The position numbers and the translations under genes are program-made. DNA of 60,000 nucleotides from Nematostella vectensis (Eukaryota > Cnidaria > Anthozoa > Actiniaria > Edwardsiidae), in NCBI RefSeq assembly GCF_932526225.1, contig NC_064047.1, positions 10,586,494-10,646,493 on the forward strand, written 5' to 3'. Shown one piece after another: positions 10,869 through 20,619 of this stretch; the first letter of the stretch is position 1, and every line of letters starts with the position of its first letter. Under the pieces are notes generated by a model, which did not search any database, was not told the origin of the DNA, and worked only from the letters and a program-made list of their open reading frames with translations.

Positions 10869-11500
10869 GGTAAATATACATTTATTATTATTGTTATTGC
10901 CATTGCTATCATCATTACCATTATTATTGCTATTGATTGCTACGGTTATTGTTATTGCTATTAATATCGCTATTACTATTATTATTGCTATTGCTACTAT
11001 TTTTGCTAGTGCAATTGTTATTGCTATAATTATTGCTAGTGCTATGGTTACTGCTATTATTATTGCTATGGCTACTGTACGTGTTATTGCTATTATTATT
11101 GCTAGTTCTATTGTTATGGCTATTATCATTGCTACTGCTATCACCATTGCTATCTTTATTGCTAGTGCTATTGTTGCTACTGTTATTGTTATTGCTATCG
11201 CTATTGTTATTGCTATTATTATTGCTATTGCTATTATTATTGCTATTGCTATGGTTATGGTTATTATTATTGCCATTTCTATTATTATTGCTATTGCTAT
11301 TGTTACTGCTATTATCATTACTATTGCTATTATTATTGCTACTGCTTTTGCTATTATTATTGCTTTTACTATAGCTATTTCTCTTGTTCTTGCTATCCGT
11401 AACTTTATTGATATTGCTATGATTATTGCTACTGCTATTGTTATTCCTATTGCTATTATTAGTGCTAATGCTATTGTTTATTATTATTATTTTTATTATT
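10869..11500. repeat. Degenerate ATT/GCT trinucleotide-type array
   Basis: About 630 bases of interspersed ATTATTGCTATTGCTACTG-like triplets. Long reading frames in several frames on both strands (IAIAIII, LLLLLL) are low-complexity artefacts. Confidence 0.9.
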
Positions 11501-11502
11501 AT

Positions 11503-13235
11503 TGTGGGCCTTGTTGCGGCCCTTGGTGGCCTAGTTGCGGCCCTTGGTGGCCTATAGTTGCGGCCCTTGCGGCCTATAGTTGCGGCCCTTGGTGGCCTAT
11601 AGTTGCGGCCCTTGGTGGCCTTTAGTTGCGGCCCTTGTTGGCCTATAGTTGCGGCCCTTGGTGGCCTATAGTTGCGGCCCTTGCGGCCTATAGTTGCGGC
11701 CCTTGGTGGCCTTTAGTTGCGGCCCTTGTGGCCTATAGTTGCTGCCCTTGGTGGCATTTAGTTGCGGCTCTTGCGGCCTTTGGTTGCGGCCCTTGTGGCC
11801 TATAGTTGCGGCCCTTGGTGGCCTAGTCGCGGCCCATGGTGACCTAGTTGCGGCCCTTGCGGCCTATAGCTGCGACCCTTGGTGGTCTTTAGTTGCGGCC
11901 CTTGCGGCCTTTAGTTGCGGCCCTTGCGGCCTTTAGTTGCGGCCCTTGCGGCCTGCAGTTGCGGCCCTTGCGGCCTTTAGTTGCGGCCCTTGCGGCCTAC
12001 AGTTGCGGCCCTTGATGGCCTAGTTGCGGCCCGTGGTGGCCTAGTTGCGGCCCTTGCGGCCTATAGTTGCGGCCCTTGGTGGCCTAGTCGCGGCCCATGG
12101 TGACCTAGTTGCGGCCCTTGCGGCCTATAGTTGCGACCCTTGGTGGTTTTTAGTTGCGGCCCTTGCGGCCTTTAGTTGCGGCCCTTGCGGCCTTTAGTTG
12201 CGGCCCTTGCGGCCTACAGTTGCGGCCCTTGCGGCCTACAGTTGCGGCCCTTGATGTCCTAATTGCGGCCCGTGGTGGCCTAGTTGCGGCCCTTGGTGGC
12301 CTATAGTTGCGGCCCTTGCGGCCTTTATTTGCGGCCTTTGGTGGCCTATAGTTGCGGCCCTTGAGGCCTTTAGTTGCGGCCTATAGTTGCGGCCAGTGGT
12401 GGCCTATAGTTGCTGCCCTTGCGGCCTATGGTTGCGGCCCTTGCGGCCTTTAGTTGCGGCCCTTGTGGCCTATAGTTGCGGCCCTTGCTGGCCTAATTGC
12501 GGCACTTGGTGGCTTAGTTGCGGCCCTTGCGGCCTATAGTTGCGGCCCTTGGTGGCCTTATTGCGGCCCTTGGTGGCCTAGTTGCGGCCTTTGGTGGTCT
12601 ATAGTTGCGGCCCTTGCGGCCCTTGCGGCCCTTTGGTGGCCTTGTTGCGGCTCTTGGTGGCCTATAGTTGCGGCCCCTGCGGCCTATAGTTGCGGCCCTT
12701 GCGTCCTTTAGTTGCGGCCCTTTGGTGCCCTACTTGCGGCCCTTTGGTGGCCTAGTTGCGGCCCTTGGTGGCCTATAGTTGCGGCCCTTGCGGCCTTTAG
12801 TTGCGGCCCTTGCGGCCTATAGTTGCGGCCCTTTGGTGGCCTTGTTGCGGCTCTTGGTGGCCTAGGTGCGGCCCTTGGTGGCCTAGTTGCGGCCCTAGTG
12901 GAAGCCCTTGGTGGCCTAGGAGCGGCCCTAGTGACCTAGTTGCGGCCCTAGCGGCCTAGTTGCGCCCCTTTCGGCTTTGGTGCGCCCCTTGCGGCCAAGT
13001 TGCGGCCCTGTTGGGCTAGTTGCGGCTCTGGTGGCCTATAGATGCGGCCCTTGGTGGCCTTGTTGCGGCCCTTGGTGGCCCAGTGGCCGCCCTTGGTGGC
13101 CTTTGCGGCCAATGCGGCCTTTATCTTTGCGGCCCTTGCGGCCTTTATCTTTGCGGCCCCTGTGACCTTTGCCTTTTTGGCCCTCGTGGTCTTTGCGTCC
13201 CTCGTGGCCTTTGCTTTTGCAGCTCTCACGCCTTT
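11503..13235. repeat. GC-rich minisatellite, 22-23-bp unit TTGCGGCCCTTGGTGGCCTA
   Basis: Over 70 units alternate between TTGCGGCCCTTGGTGGCCTA (+TAG) and TTGCGGCCCTTGCGGCCTTT (+AG). Each unit contains two GGCC palindromes and two GCGGCC hexamers in many cases. Sharp contrast with the flanking AT-rich DNA. Reading frames in all phases are by-products. Confidence 0.95.
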
Positions 13236-15120
13236 GCCTAGGCGCTCCTGGCGGCCTTTGCCTATACGGCCCTCAGCCCTAATTGCGTTGCCTAAATGGC
13301 TGATGAAGTATTGCCCTTAGTCCTAACTGTGTTGCGTTGCCGAAAGGTTTTTTGAGGTTTTGCCCTCAGCCCTAATTGCGTTGCGTTGCCTGAAAAGCTG
13401 ATTAGGTTGAGCCCTTAATCCTAATCGCGTTGCGTTGCCTGATAGACGGATGAGGTGTTGCCCTCATCCCCTATTGCATTAGGTTGCCTGAAAGGCTGAT
13501 GAGGTTTGCCCTTATGATGTTTCGTTACCGGGAATGCCTATGAGGTTTGCCACTAGCCCTAATTGACATGACGGAAAAACATGATGAACCTATAGCCATT
13601 GTAAGAAATTGTGTCTTCTCTCTCTATCTGGAATTGCGCGTTTTCCAGGTTTTTCCGTCACGTCGCCCTAATTGCGTTGCCTGGAATATTGAGGTTTGCC
13701 ATTAGCCCTAAATACGTTTCATTTGCCCCACCCCTTATTTGCGTTGCGTTGCCGGAAAAACTGATAAGGTCTGCCCTCACCCCTAGCTGCATTGCCTGGA
13801 TTGCTGAAGAGGTACGCCCTCTGTCTCGACTGCGTTCACGCTTTCACGCGAGCCATGCTGCTGGGTTCGTTAGGTTACGCTAGCTATACATCGTTTGGCC
13901 CTCCCCCCCACTCACGCTAGCTATATAACAGGTTTCGTTGGATCCGCTCTAAGTTCCACCTTGCGTGCTTATGCGAGCGACACCACCAGATGAAATCCAT
14001 GCTGCAGGATTGTCAGTTCCTTCCTGAGCCCCATCTAGCGCGCCTATACATGCGACACAACCAGATTCGCCGGTCTACGTTGATCCCAAGCTAAGCTCCC
14101 GCAAGCTATGACTACCTGGGGGGCTTGTGAGGTTCGCCTTCACCCCCAACTGCGTTCGGCGGGGTTCGTTTGGTCCGCCCTGAACCCCCCCCCCCCCCCC
14201 GCCTTTCTTCAATGCCCTTATGCGAGCGACACCGCTTGATTCGTAGGTGTGCTGAGCCCGCGCTTGGCTCATGCACGCCATGTACTGTGTTAGGTCTATG
14301 CTGCGGGTTTCGTTAGGTCTGCACTGAGCCTCAACTATCGCTCCGCGAGCGACACCGCCAGGTCTGTTGGTCCATGTGCATCCTACGCATGGGTCATGCA
14401 AGCCGTGCATTGAAGGGAGCTGATTAGGTTCGCCCTCTTCTTGACTGCTTTCAGGCGGCTACGGGAACTATGAACTTACTTGATTGACACCGCCGCCGGA
14501 GTTGTTGGTCCTATTCAGAGCGTTCATGTAAGCATTACTCGGGGTTTTCGGCTAGCGCGCTTGTGCAATCTATACCGCCGGGTTGGTGTGGTACGCACTA
14601 GTCCAAGCTATCGCGCTCATGCCCCCCCCCCCCCCCTACCTTCCCCCCTACGCCCCACCCTAGCTCGCCCATAGGAACTAGCCCGCCCATAGGAACTAGC
14701 GCGTCCACGCGAGCTTCTGTTGGAGTGTGTTTTGTCTGGGCTAAGCCCGAGCTAACACACGTGTAATGCTTGCACCTATCGGCCGGCGGTAATCGGCGCC
14801 TGGTTGAGTGGCTAGTGCCTGGCTACTACTGCCGGTTTCATGGCCGCAGCCGGCTTCTCGTTCAGCTAAGGGTATAATCAGGGCATCGTCAAGTTGTTCT
14901 TCGAGCACTATGTAGCAGATACATATTGCGGTCCAGTGGTGCTTGTCATTGTTTGGGGTCAGGAGGCACCATTCTCTCCGTTCCTCAGTCCCTCCTTTTC
15001 AAGCACCCTTTGGCGGGGAGCTGTGGCCCGGAGGCCTGGCTCCTCGGGTGCGCTTGGTTAGGCGGTTACCAAGCTATCCGATACCTGATCCCAAACTTAT
15101 CAGACGATGAGTTTAACTTT
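13236..15120. repeat. Decayed ~60-bp repeats (GCCCTAATTGCGTTGCCTG) and C tracts
   Basis: Repeated variants of CCCTAATTGCGTTGCCTGAAA and GAGGTTTGCCCT to about 13830. Further on come looser GTTCGTTAGGTCCGCCCT and GCGAGCGACACCGCC motifs, with C tracts at 14185-14200 and 14622-14636. No gene supported. Confidence 0.7.
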
Positions 15121-15294
15121 CTGGAATTCGTGTTTACTATGATTTTACTGACAGCCATCATGGATATGGAGCCTAGTCCCTAACGTTTTAGAATATCACA
15201 GGTCTCCCGTGCGCTCGCCCCAGGCTCTTTTAATCCATTTAGAAAACGACAGCCATTGATTGATATATTTGAATTTATAGCTACCGCTACCTAC

Positions 15295-15591
15295 CTTGTC
15301 AATCTCCATTTCTGCGGCGATATCTTCTGCCGTTAGGCCATCATTCTTTTTCAGGCATGCTAAGCTTTTTGTCGTCGGATTGTTCACACTACACACGGGG
15401 CTTAGATTCTCTTTCTTCATTACTTTCTCAATTTCTTCCTTAAGAGTTTCTTTGGTCACGTAGAAAGCGCCGATTTTCCTCTCACATTTCCTTGCCTCGC
15501 TCCCATACAATGATGTAGCATCAGAGTAGAGGTCATCAAATGATTTTGTTCCATCCCGGCAACCATTAAGAATAGAGGTAAGCATCTTCAC
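15295..15591 (-). CDS. Copy A exon 9 (residues 458-556)
   Basis: 297 nt, phase 0/0; acceptor TTTTTACTCCAG, donor GACAAG/GTAGGTAG. Four cysteines (NGCRDG, RKCERK, PVCSVN, LACLKK), a lysine/glutamate helix KETLKEEIEKVMKKEN and GLTAEDIAAEMEID. Its conservation with copy B (49888-50184) is near-perfect, arguing for selection. Confidence 0.9.
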
Positions 15592-15719
15592 CTGGAGTAA
15601 AAACGAAAATGGTTGTTTCTCAAGATCTTTCTGACGAACTAACGAAGTAGTCCCTAGCGAAGAAAAAGGACAAATGATTCCAGAAATTTCATACACGAGT
15701 ATAAACTTTATAAAGAATA

Positions 15720-16598
15720 CAGTCGAAGCTCTCTGAGCGACCGCTCTCGTAAGCGACCAGCCCCAATAACGACCACGATCGCGAATCACCGATTGAATTG
15801 TCACACAAACTCTATAATTCTAAGCTCTCGTAAGCGACCAACTTATCGGTGCGACCAGCTCCGTTAACGACCACAATTTCAAAACACCAACTGAAATTTT
15901 ATTTTTAAGCTCTCGTAAGCGACCACAATGATTTTTGGCTTCACAACATCAGTCAACACCTGATAAACATCATATCCAATGCATGCTGAAATCACATATA
16001 AAGCGGAAATGTTGTAATGTTTTACAAAAGCTGCCTTTCCAGTAGGCAACCATTAAAGAATTTCATAATTTCAATTTTCTAACTTCAATTTCAACCATGG
16101 GATTGACATTTCTTTGTCTCCAGTAAATGTGTAAATGCAAGGAATCTCTAGTCCATTGCCAGCTCCACCATTTATCCTTTTTCCAGTTACAATAGCCATC
16201 CACTTGTTTGTTGCACGCTTTAGAAATCGGCTCACAAAAGACGCCATGCGATCGTCGTAGACGCAGAGGATATTCTCATGACGAAAAGCTTAAGTCGTCG
16301 ATATAAACGAGTTACTTTGCGTAGAATTAATTGCTTTTAAATAAAACAACTCACTCTCATGATAAGTCAAATACCTAGTTTTAAAATCAAGCAATAAACC
16401 AAAATATTACAGCGTTGTTATTATCACGATAACTTTTAGATTCCATTTTAATTAAGCTCCCGTAAGCGACCAACACCTATTGCTCAAGTTTTTGGCGCCC
16501 AGTGGTCGCTTGTGAGAGCAAGCTCTCGTAAAAGACCAGTTTCGTTAACGACCACAATTCTCAGTTCCCAAGGTGGTCGCTTACGAGAGCTTCAACTG
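15720..16598. mobile_element. Pogo/Tigger-like (Tc1-mariner) element, TA target site
   Basis: Flanked by TA (15718-15719 and 16599-16600). Left end CAGTCGAAGCTCTC, right end complement CAGTTGAAGCTCTCGTAAGC. Internal copies of CTCTCGTAAGCGACCA recur in both orientations. CAGT-type ends with TA duplication are typical of pogo/Tigger. Unit B has the empty site near 50297. No transposase. Confidence 0.75.
16071..16247 (-). CDS. 58-codon ORF inside the pogo-like element
   Basis: ATG at 16247 to TGA at 16073-16071. Begins MASFVSRFLKRATNKWMAIV, then GKRINGGAGNGLEIP and ends WLKLKLEN. Mixed, non-repetitive composition unlike the surrounding repeats. It is not a recognisable pogo transposase or CENP-B domain. 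It could be a captured exon or chance. Confidence 0.25.
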   Translation of the reverse strand: MASFVSRFLKRATNKWMAIVTGKRINGGAGNGLEIPCIYTFTGDKEMSIPWLKLKLEN

Positions 16599-17068
16599 TA
16601 GTATCTTGTGAACTATAAAACTCGTAAAATAGGTAGCAGATTACTGGAGGGGGAAGGAGCTAATAGCCCCACTAAAAGCCTCCCCCCTCCCACCGTATTT
16701 CATGAACCGCTTAAGGCTATGACCATCAAACTTACATACAATGAACACCAGCATGCATTAGACCTCTTAACGGCTTTACAATGCAAACAGGCCATAAAAA
16801 CGTTTATAATCATTTTTTTTTTTTTTTGCATAAATTTGGCTTATGGACGAACAACTGCCCCACACAAATCTAAAAGAATATAGATTTAACCCTTGCAATT
16901 GAATGACCAACCAATCTACGAGCTCGAGCACTCTAGTATAGTACATATATTTTTAAGACCCCATACTGTTGTCCGCAATATTTTAATGATATACAATAAA
17001 CGATGATGTTACCTATCTGGAGTTATATTTGCTGTTGACTAACCCATAGAATAAAATCGTTTTAAATT

Positions 17069-18191
17069 TCAACTTTTTGGGGCTTCCTCTGACCGTCCCC
17101 CATCCGTAACTTTTGAACCATTGGAGCTATTATGACCAAATTTTCAAGAATCATTATCTAACAAAGAGAAATAAAATTATATATTGTGTTGCCATAGCAA
17201 CACAATTTGACGTTATTTAAGAACATATGGCTATAAGTAGGCTATCTTTCGAAACCTTTGCATAGAACATCCAAAATCAAAATAAATTATCATAATCAGT
17301 TCTTATTCAAAAAGCGACCAATATTTTTTTCAAAAAAATGTCTTTGTGGCATCACGATGACGTCACTTAAGTGAGCAGAAACGGGCAATATTTCTGGGTT
17401 TTTTTTCAAATAAGTATTTCTGTATGTCGTTATATAATCTTATTATCTTGCATGAGATAAATATTACTAGTCATCTGTGACGTCATTGATTGGTACCTTT
17501 ATATAGCATAAGTTTGCGAATTGACTTTTAATTAAAGTAACAATTTAAATATCTTACCCTAAAATGTTTTTTATCTACATTTAATTTACAATAAAGGAAT
17601 ATATGCCAAATTTAGATGTTAGTTTAGAAAAGGCGATTTTTAGCTAATTATGTGACATCAGCATCCGCCATTTTGGATCCGCCATCTTGGATTAAATGAA
17701 AGTTACTGGGTAGCAAAATCTAAAGCTTTTTGACAATATTTAATCTTCGTTTCAAGTTGTATTGATAATTTCAGCTGGATATGAATGCTTTTTTGCTATT
17801 TTTACAAGTACTTTTTAGAGAAGGTAAAAAATTGACAAAAAAAACACCACTCCTTTCCCCTAAAATAGAGATGTAAATTTTTTTATTGTGTTTTTTTTAG
17901 CATAAACGTTTAATGACATGGATTTACGTTGAGCACGTTGTATTATTAGTTGATCTTAACGGCTTAAAGCGTTTTGCCTATTTTTTATTATACCTATCTC
18001 TCAAAACTTGGTTGCTATGGTGACAAAGGGTATACATATCAAAATTTTGTGTGCACCAAACTGCTCCCAGATAAATTTTAGGAAAAGTCATCAAATTTCA
18101 ATGCTCTAGCCCTGCTAGTTCAAAGATTATTACAGATCAAAGGTGCTGGGGGAGTTAAAAGCCCTTCCCCCCCCGGTTTGAATAGGGTTAA
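17069..18191. mobile_element. TTAA-family element, left-truncated copy (unit A)
   Basis: Homologous to 5422-6886 from the TTGGGGCTTCCTCTGACCG motif onward. Right end GGTTTGAATAGGG then TTAA (18188-18191). It contains GTTGCCATAGCAAC at 17188-17201 and GTTGCTATGGTGAC at 18011-18024. The paralogue is at ~50720-51687. Confidence 0.75.
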
Positions 18192-18250
18192 CACAAAAAC
18201 CTAGAGAAATACATAACCAGTGACGACAAGCAATCAGTCGAGAGCACTAC

Positions 18251-18391
18251 CTTTTGCGTGTAACAGCTGAGAGTAAAGGGGACCTGGTTCAAACTGTTGA
18301 TCAAGTTTTCTTGGTGTTTATACGTCTGGTTTGGGGAGATATCCTTTGGCATATTCAATCTGTAGTTTTCGATACCATTGGCCGCTTCAAT
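18251..18391 (-). CDS. Copy A exon 8 (residues 411-457)
   Basis: 141 nt, phase 0/0. The acceptor CTGTTTCACCAG is chosen because an in-frame TAA lies just upstream. Donor CAAAAG/GTAGTGC. Contains sequon NQT and one cysteine (TLSCYTQK). Copy B: 51747-51887, open. Plus-strand ORFs over this exon are shadows. Confidence 0.8.
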
Positions 18392-18814
18392 CTGGTGAAA
18401 CAGATTTTAGAGGATTTCATAAGGATACAAACATTTGCAAGCACTCTCTCATTTCAAGGAACCACAAGCTGTGAGGTATACCAGCATACCCCTTCTTTCG
18501 GTCATGAACTTATTCCAGAGTTACCCAGTTCGACCCCTGGACAAACAGGGCCGTAGCAGGGGGTGGGACATGTGCGTGTGCCCTCCACCACTCCCCCCTT
18601 CCCCACATCCAATTGTAAAAAAATAAATTCCAATCGACTGTTTTGAGAAAGCATCTGCATTTTCTATTTATTTAAGGTAGATGAAACATGGCATTCTGTT
18701 TTTAGTTGGCTTTACGAGATTTCATCACATAATTTTTCTTCCAAAACAACAACAAAAAAATATTGGGCTGACTATACGTATCTTAATTAGCTTTACCAAT
18801 TTCTTTGTACTTAC

Positions 18815-18916
18815 CAGTTCAGGCGTAGGATCAGCATTATCCAGTACTTGCTTGATGTCTTCCAACAGGTTCATCAGGTTTTCCGCGACCAGTTCCTTTC
18901 GTACGTCCTCAAAGGC
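18815..18916 (-). CDS. Copy A exon 7 (residues 377-410)
   Basis: 102 nt, phase 0/0; acceptor TTCAACAG, donor GAACTG/GTAAGTAC. Encodes AFEDVRKELVAENLMNLLED, an amphipathic helix, ending NADPTPEL. Separated from exon 6 by the BEL/Pao insertion. Copy B: 52333-52434. Confidence 0.85.
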
Positions 18917-18934
18917 CTGTTGAATTAAACACAC

Positions 18935-19636
18935 AAATGCACGAGGAGCTAGTTAGCCGCCTACTTGTTTTCAGTGTTTTCAATGAATTACACAGAAAAA
19001 CAAAACAAAAAGGAAAGAGTTTCTTTAGACGGAATGTCCTTATTGGACATTGGATATTAAAGAGACTTTATTGATAAATGAACAAAAAACAATGTATAGC
19101 ATTTTCGTCGAGAAAAGACAGTGGAAATGATTGTTGATGTTTCCTCATTTAGCTACTGGGGCTTTCGTCGAGACCTTAAAGACAGTCCACAATAACAGGG
19201 CTTATGGTATGATGCGGGGATTTTCCAGAAATTATGCGGGATTTTCTTGCAAATTATGCGCTAGAATTCTGGAATTATGCGGATTGCGCAATTTTTTCAA
19301 TAAAAAAATTATAGGAGGAAAGGGAGAATTTAAACCTTAAAAACAGTCGCTAAAAGATTAAAGCTTGCTCAGAAAACGTTTTTCTCGTCGTTAAACCTTT
19401 GTATTTCCTAATGGTACATCGAAATGTGAGCTTGCGTACATTCGAAGTAATTACGCCATTTTGAACGAGGCGCTAAGAGAGTTGGGCGAGTAAAGTCCAA
19501 CATGGCAGACGACAACAAAATCGCGAAAGAGCGTAAGTATTTGCAGTTTTTCTAGCGAATTTTTGGCTTATCATCTACCAAAACAGATAATGATGTAGAT
19601 ATTTTTCATCACGAATGACGTTTACTGGCTTCTACA
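18935..19636. other. Intron sequence with an orphan first-exon-like stretch
   Basis: Mostly AT-rich intron shared with unit B. At 19502-19532 (plus) ATGGCAGACGACAACAAAAT starts MADDNKIAKE and meets a GAGC/GTAAGT donor. Unit B keeps the ATG (54244) but is cut seven codons later. It may be the 5' exon of a lost gene or retroelement leader; no partner exon found. Confidence 0.3.
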
Positions 19637-20068
19637 TGTAATGAACTTCGATTAGATTAGTTAGTTATTAATTTAGTGTTAACGCCTTTCGCTTAGTTAC
19701 AATATTAGCAACAACATTCGAATTTGTGCTTACCGAAATTTGATACTTAGTGTCACAACGCGCATATATAAGTCGATTGCCGACGCTACCAAGACGAACA
19801 GCACGAAGGCTTTGCAAACTCACTTAGAAGTTCTCCAGAGCCAAGGCAAACCCGTCACGTACGAAGAAGAAACGAGAAAGGTCTAGCCTATCTTATCGAG
19901 CTTAAGCAACGGGATCGCGATTTCCTAGCCGTGAGTCTGCGAAAAAAAATCGAAAACACGAAACAAGCCCCGAGTGCATCTCCCGCAGCGCCGCTGAGTC
20001 ACCTAGCAAACATCCGAGATCGCTTGGATGGTATAAAAGACAGATTCCCTGAAGCGTTCGAAAAGCCG

Positions 20069-20394
20069 GCCCGTAGCCAGGGGGGGGGGGGGGGGGGGGG
20101 TTCGGACGAACACACACACACCCGGCTTGAAGGTCCGCTCAAAACAAATAAAAATATATAACGTTTGGCTGGAGATATAGCGTGCACATCAATATATCTT
20201 TGAAATGACTATAAAAATATTTTTATAATAATTATCTTTATTATTATCGATATATGTTAAAAAGCACTTTAACATTTTAAATACAAGATTGATTACCTAA
20301 TGTAATAAGGCGAGGAGAGGGGTATACCGGAAATTTGGTCCGCTGAAATGGAAAAACGAACCACCCCGCTCAAAATCCTGGCTACGGGCCTGCA
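20069..20394. mobile_element. Short inverted-repeat element inside the BEL leader
   Basis: Left end GGCCCGTAGCCAGG plus a 21-base G tract; right end CCTGGCTACGGGCC. About 326 bases, no ORF of note. The same terminal motif recurs at several places in the window, indicating a dispersed family. Confidence 0.6.
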
Positions 20395-20619
20395 ACAGTA
20401 TTCCCTGCTAGCAGAGGCCTCTTTTCTTGTATTTCGCTGGGCTGGAGTTCGCGAGGAAAAGATACCTCTGCCATGGGTCAAAACTGTTTCTGTTGCGCAT
20501 GCGTGAGCGTTAATAAGCGACCGACGTGCCAAAACCCGTACCATCGCGCGAAAGCTGTCAATATGCTAATATGCTTTGCATGGGTTTAGTGACCCCATCT
20601 TGCGTCAGATTGTCGTTAG

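Larger units (their letters stand above)
9271..15120. mobile_element. 5.85-kb insertion made of nested minisatellites, absent from unit B
   Basis: Unit B reads CACATAAA directly into GGAATTCGTGTTTACTATG (49719-49745). Unit A has 5.85 kb between those sequences. The left end carries GCTACATAAGCATAAGCGC repeated twice. The interior is a 47-bp array, a degenerate ATTGCT array, a GGCC-rich minisatellite and decayed GCCCTAATTGCGTTGCCTG repeats. Left-end ORFs at 9374-9626 end in SKRLKAT but match nothing I know. No transposase or reverse transcriptase is visible. Inserted element versus deletion in B cannot be settled without an outgroup. Confidence 0.6.

Noticed and set aside
10845-11625. Long ORFs on both strands (IAIAII, LLLLL peptides)
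   Set aside because: Produced by the ATT/GCT triplet array; open in several frames and of single-motif composition.
11739-13320. Many ORFs rich in VAALGGLVAAL or RPLRPLS
   Set aside because: Read-through of the 22-23-bp minisatellite in all phases; no domain content.
14926-15183. Secreted/membrane ORF ending EFVFTMILLTAIMDMEPSP
   Set aside because: The ORF crosses the insertion border into ordinary intron shared with unit B, so it is a chance fusion.
18254-18556. Plus-strand 100-codon ORF (and 51750-52052)
   Set aside because: Antisense shadow of exon 8 in both copies; not extended by splice signals.
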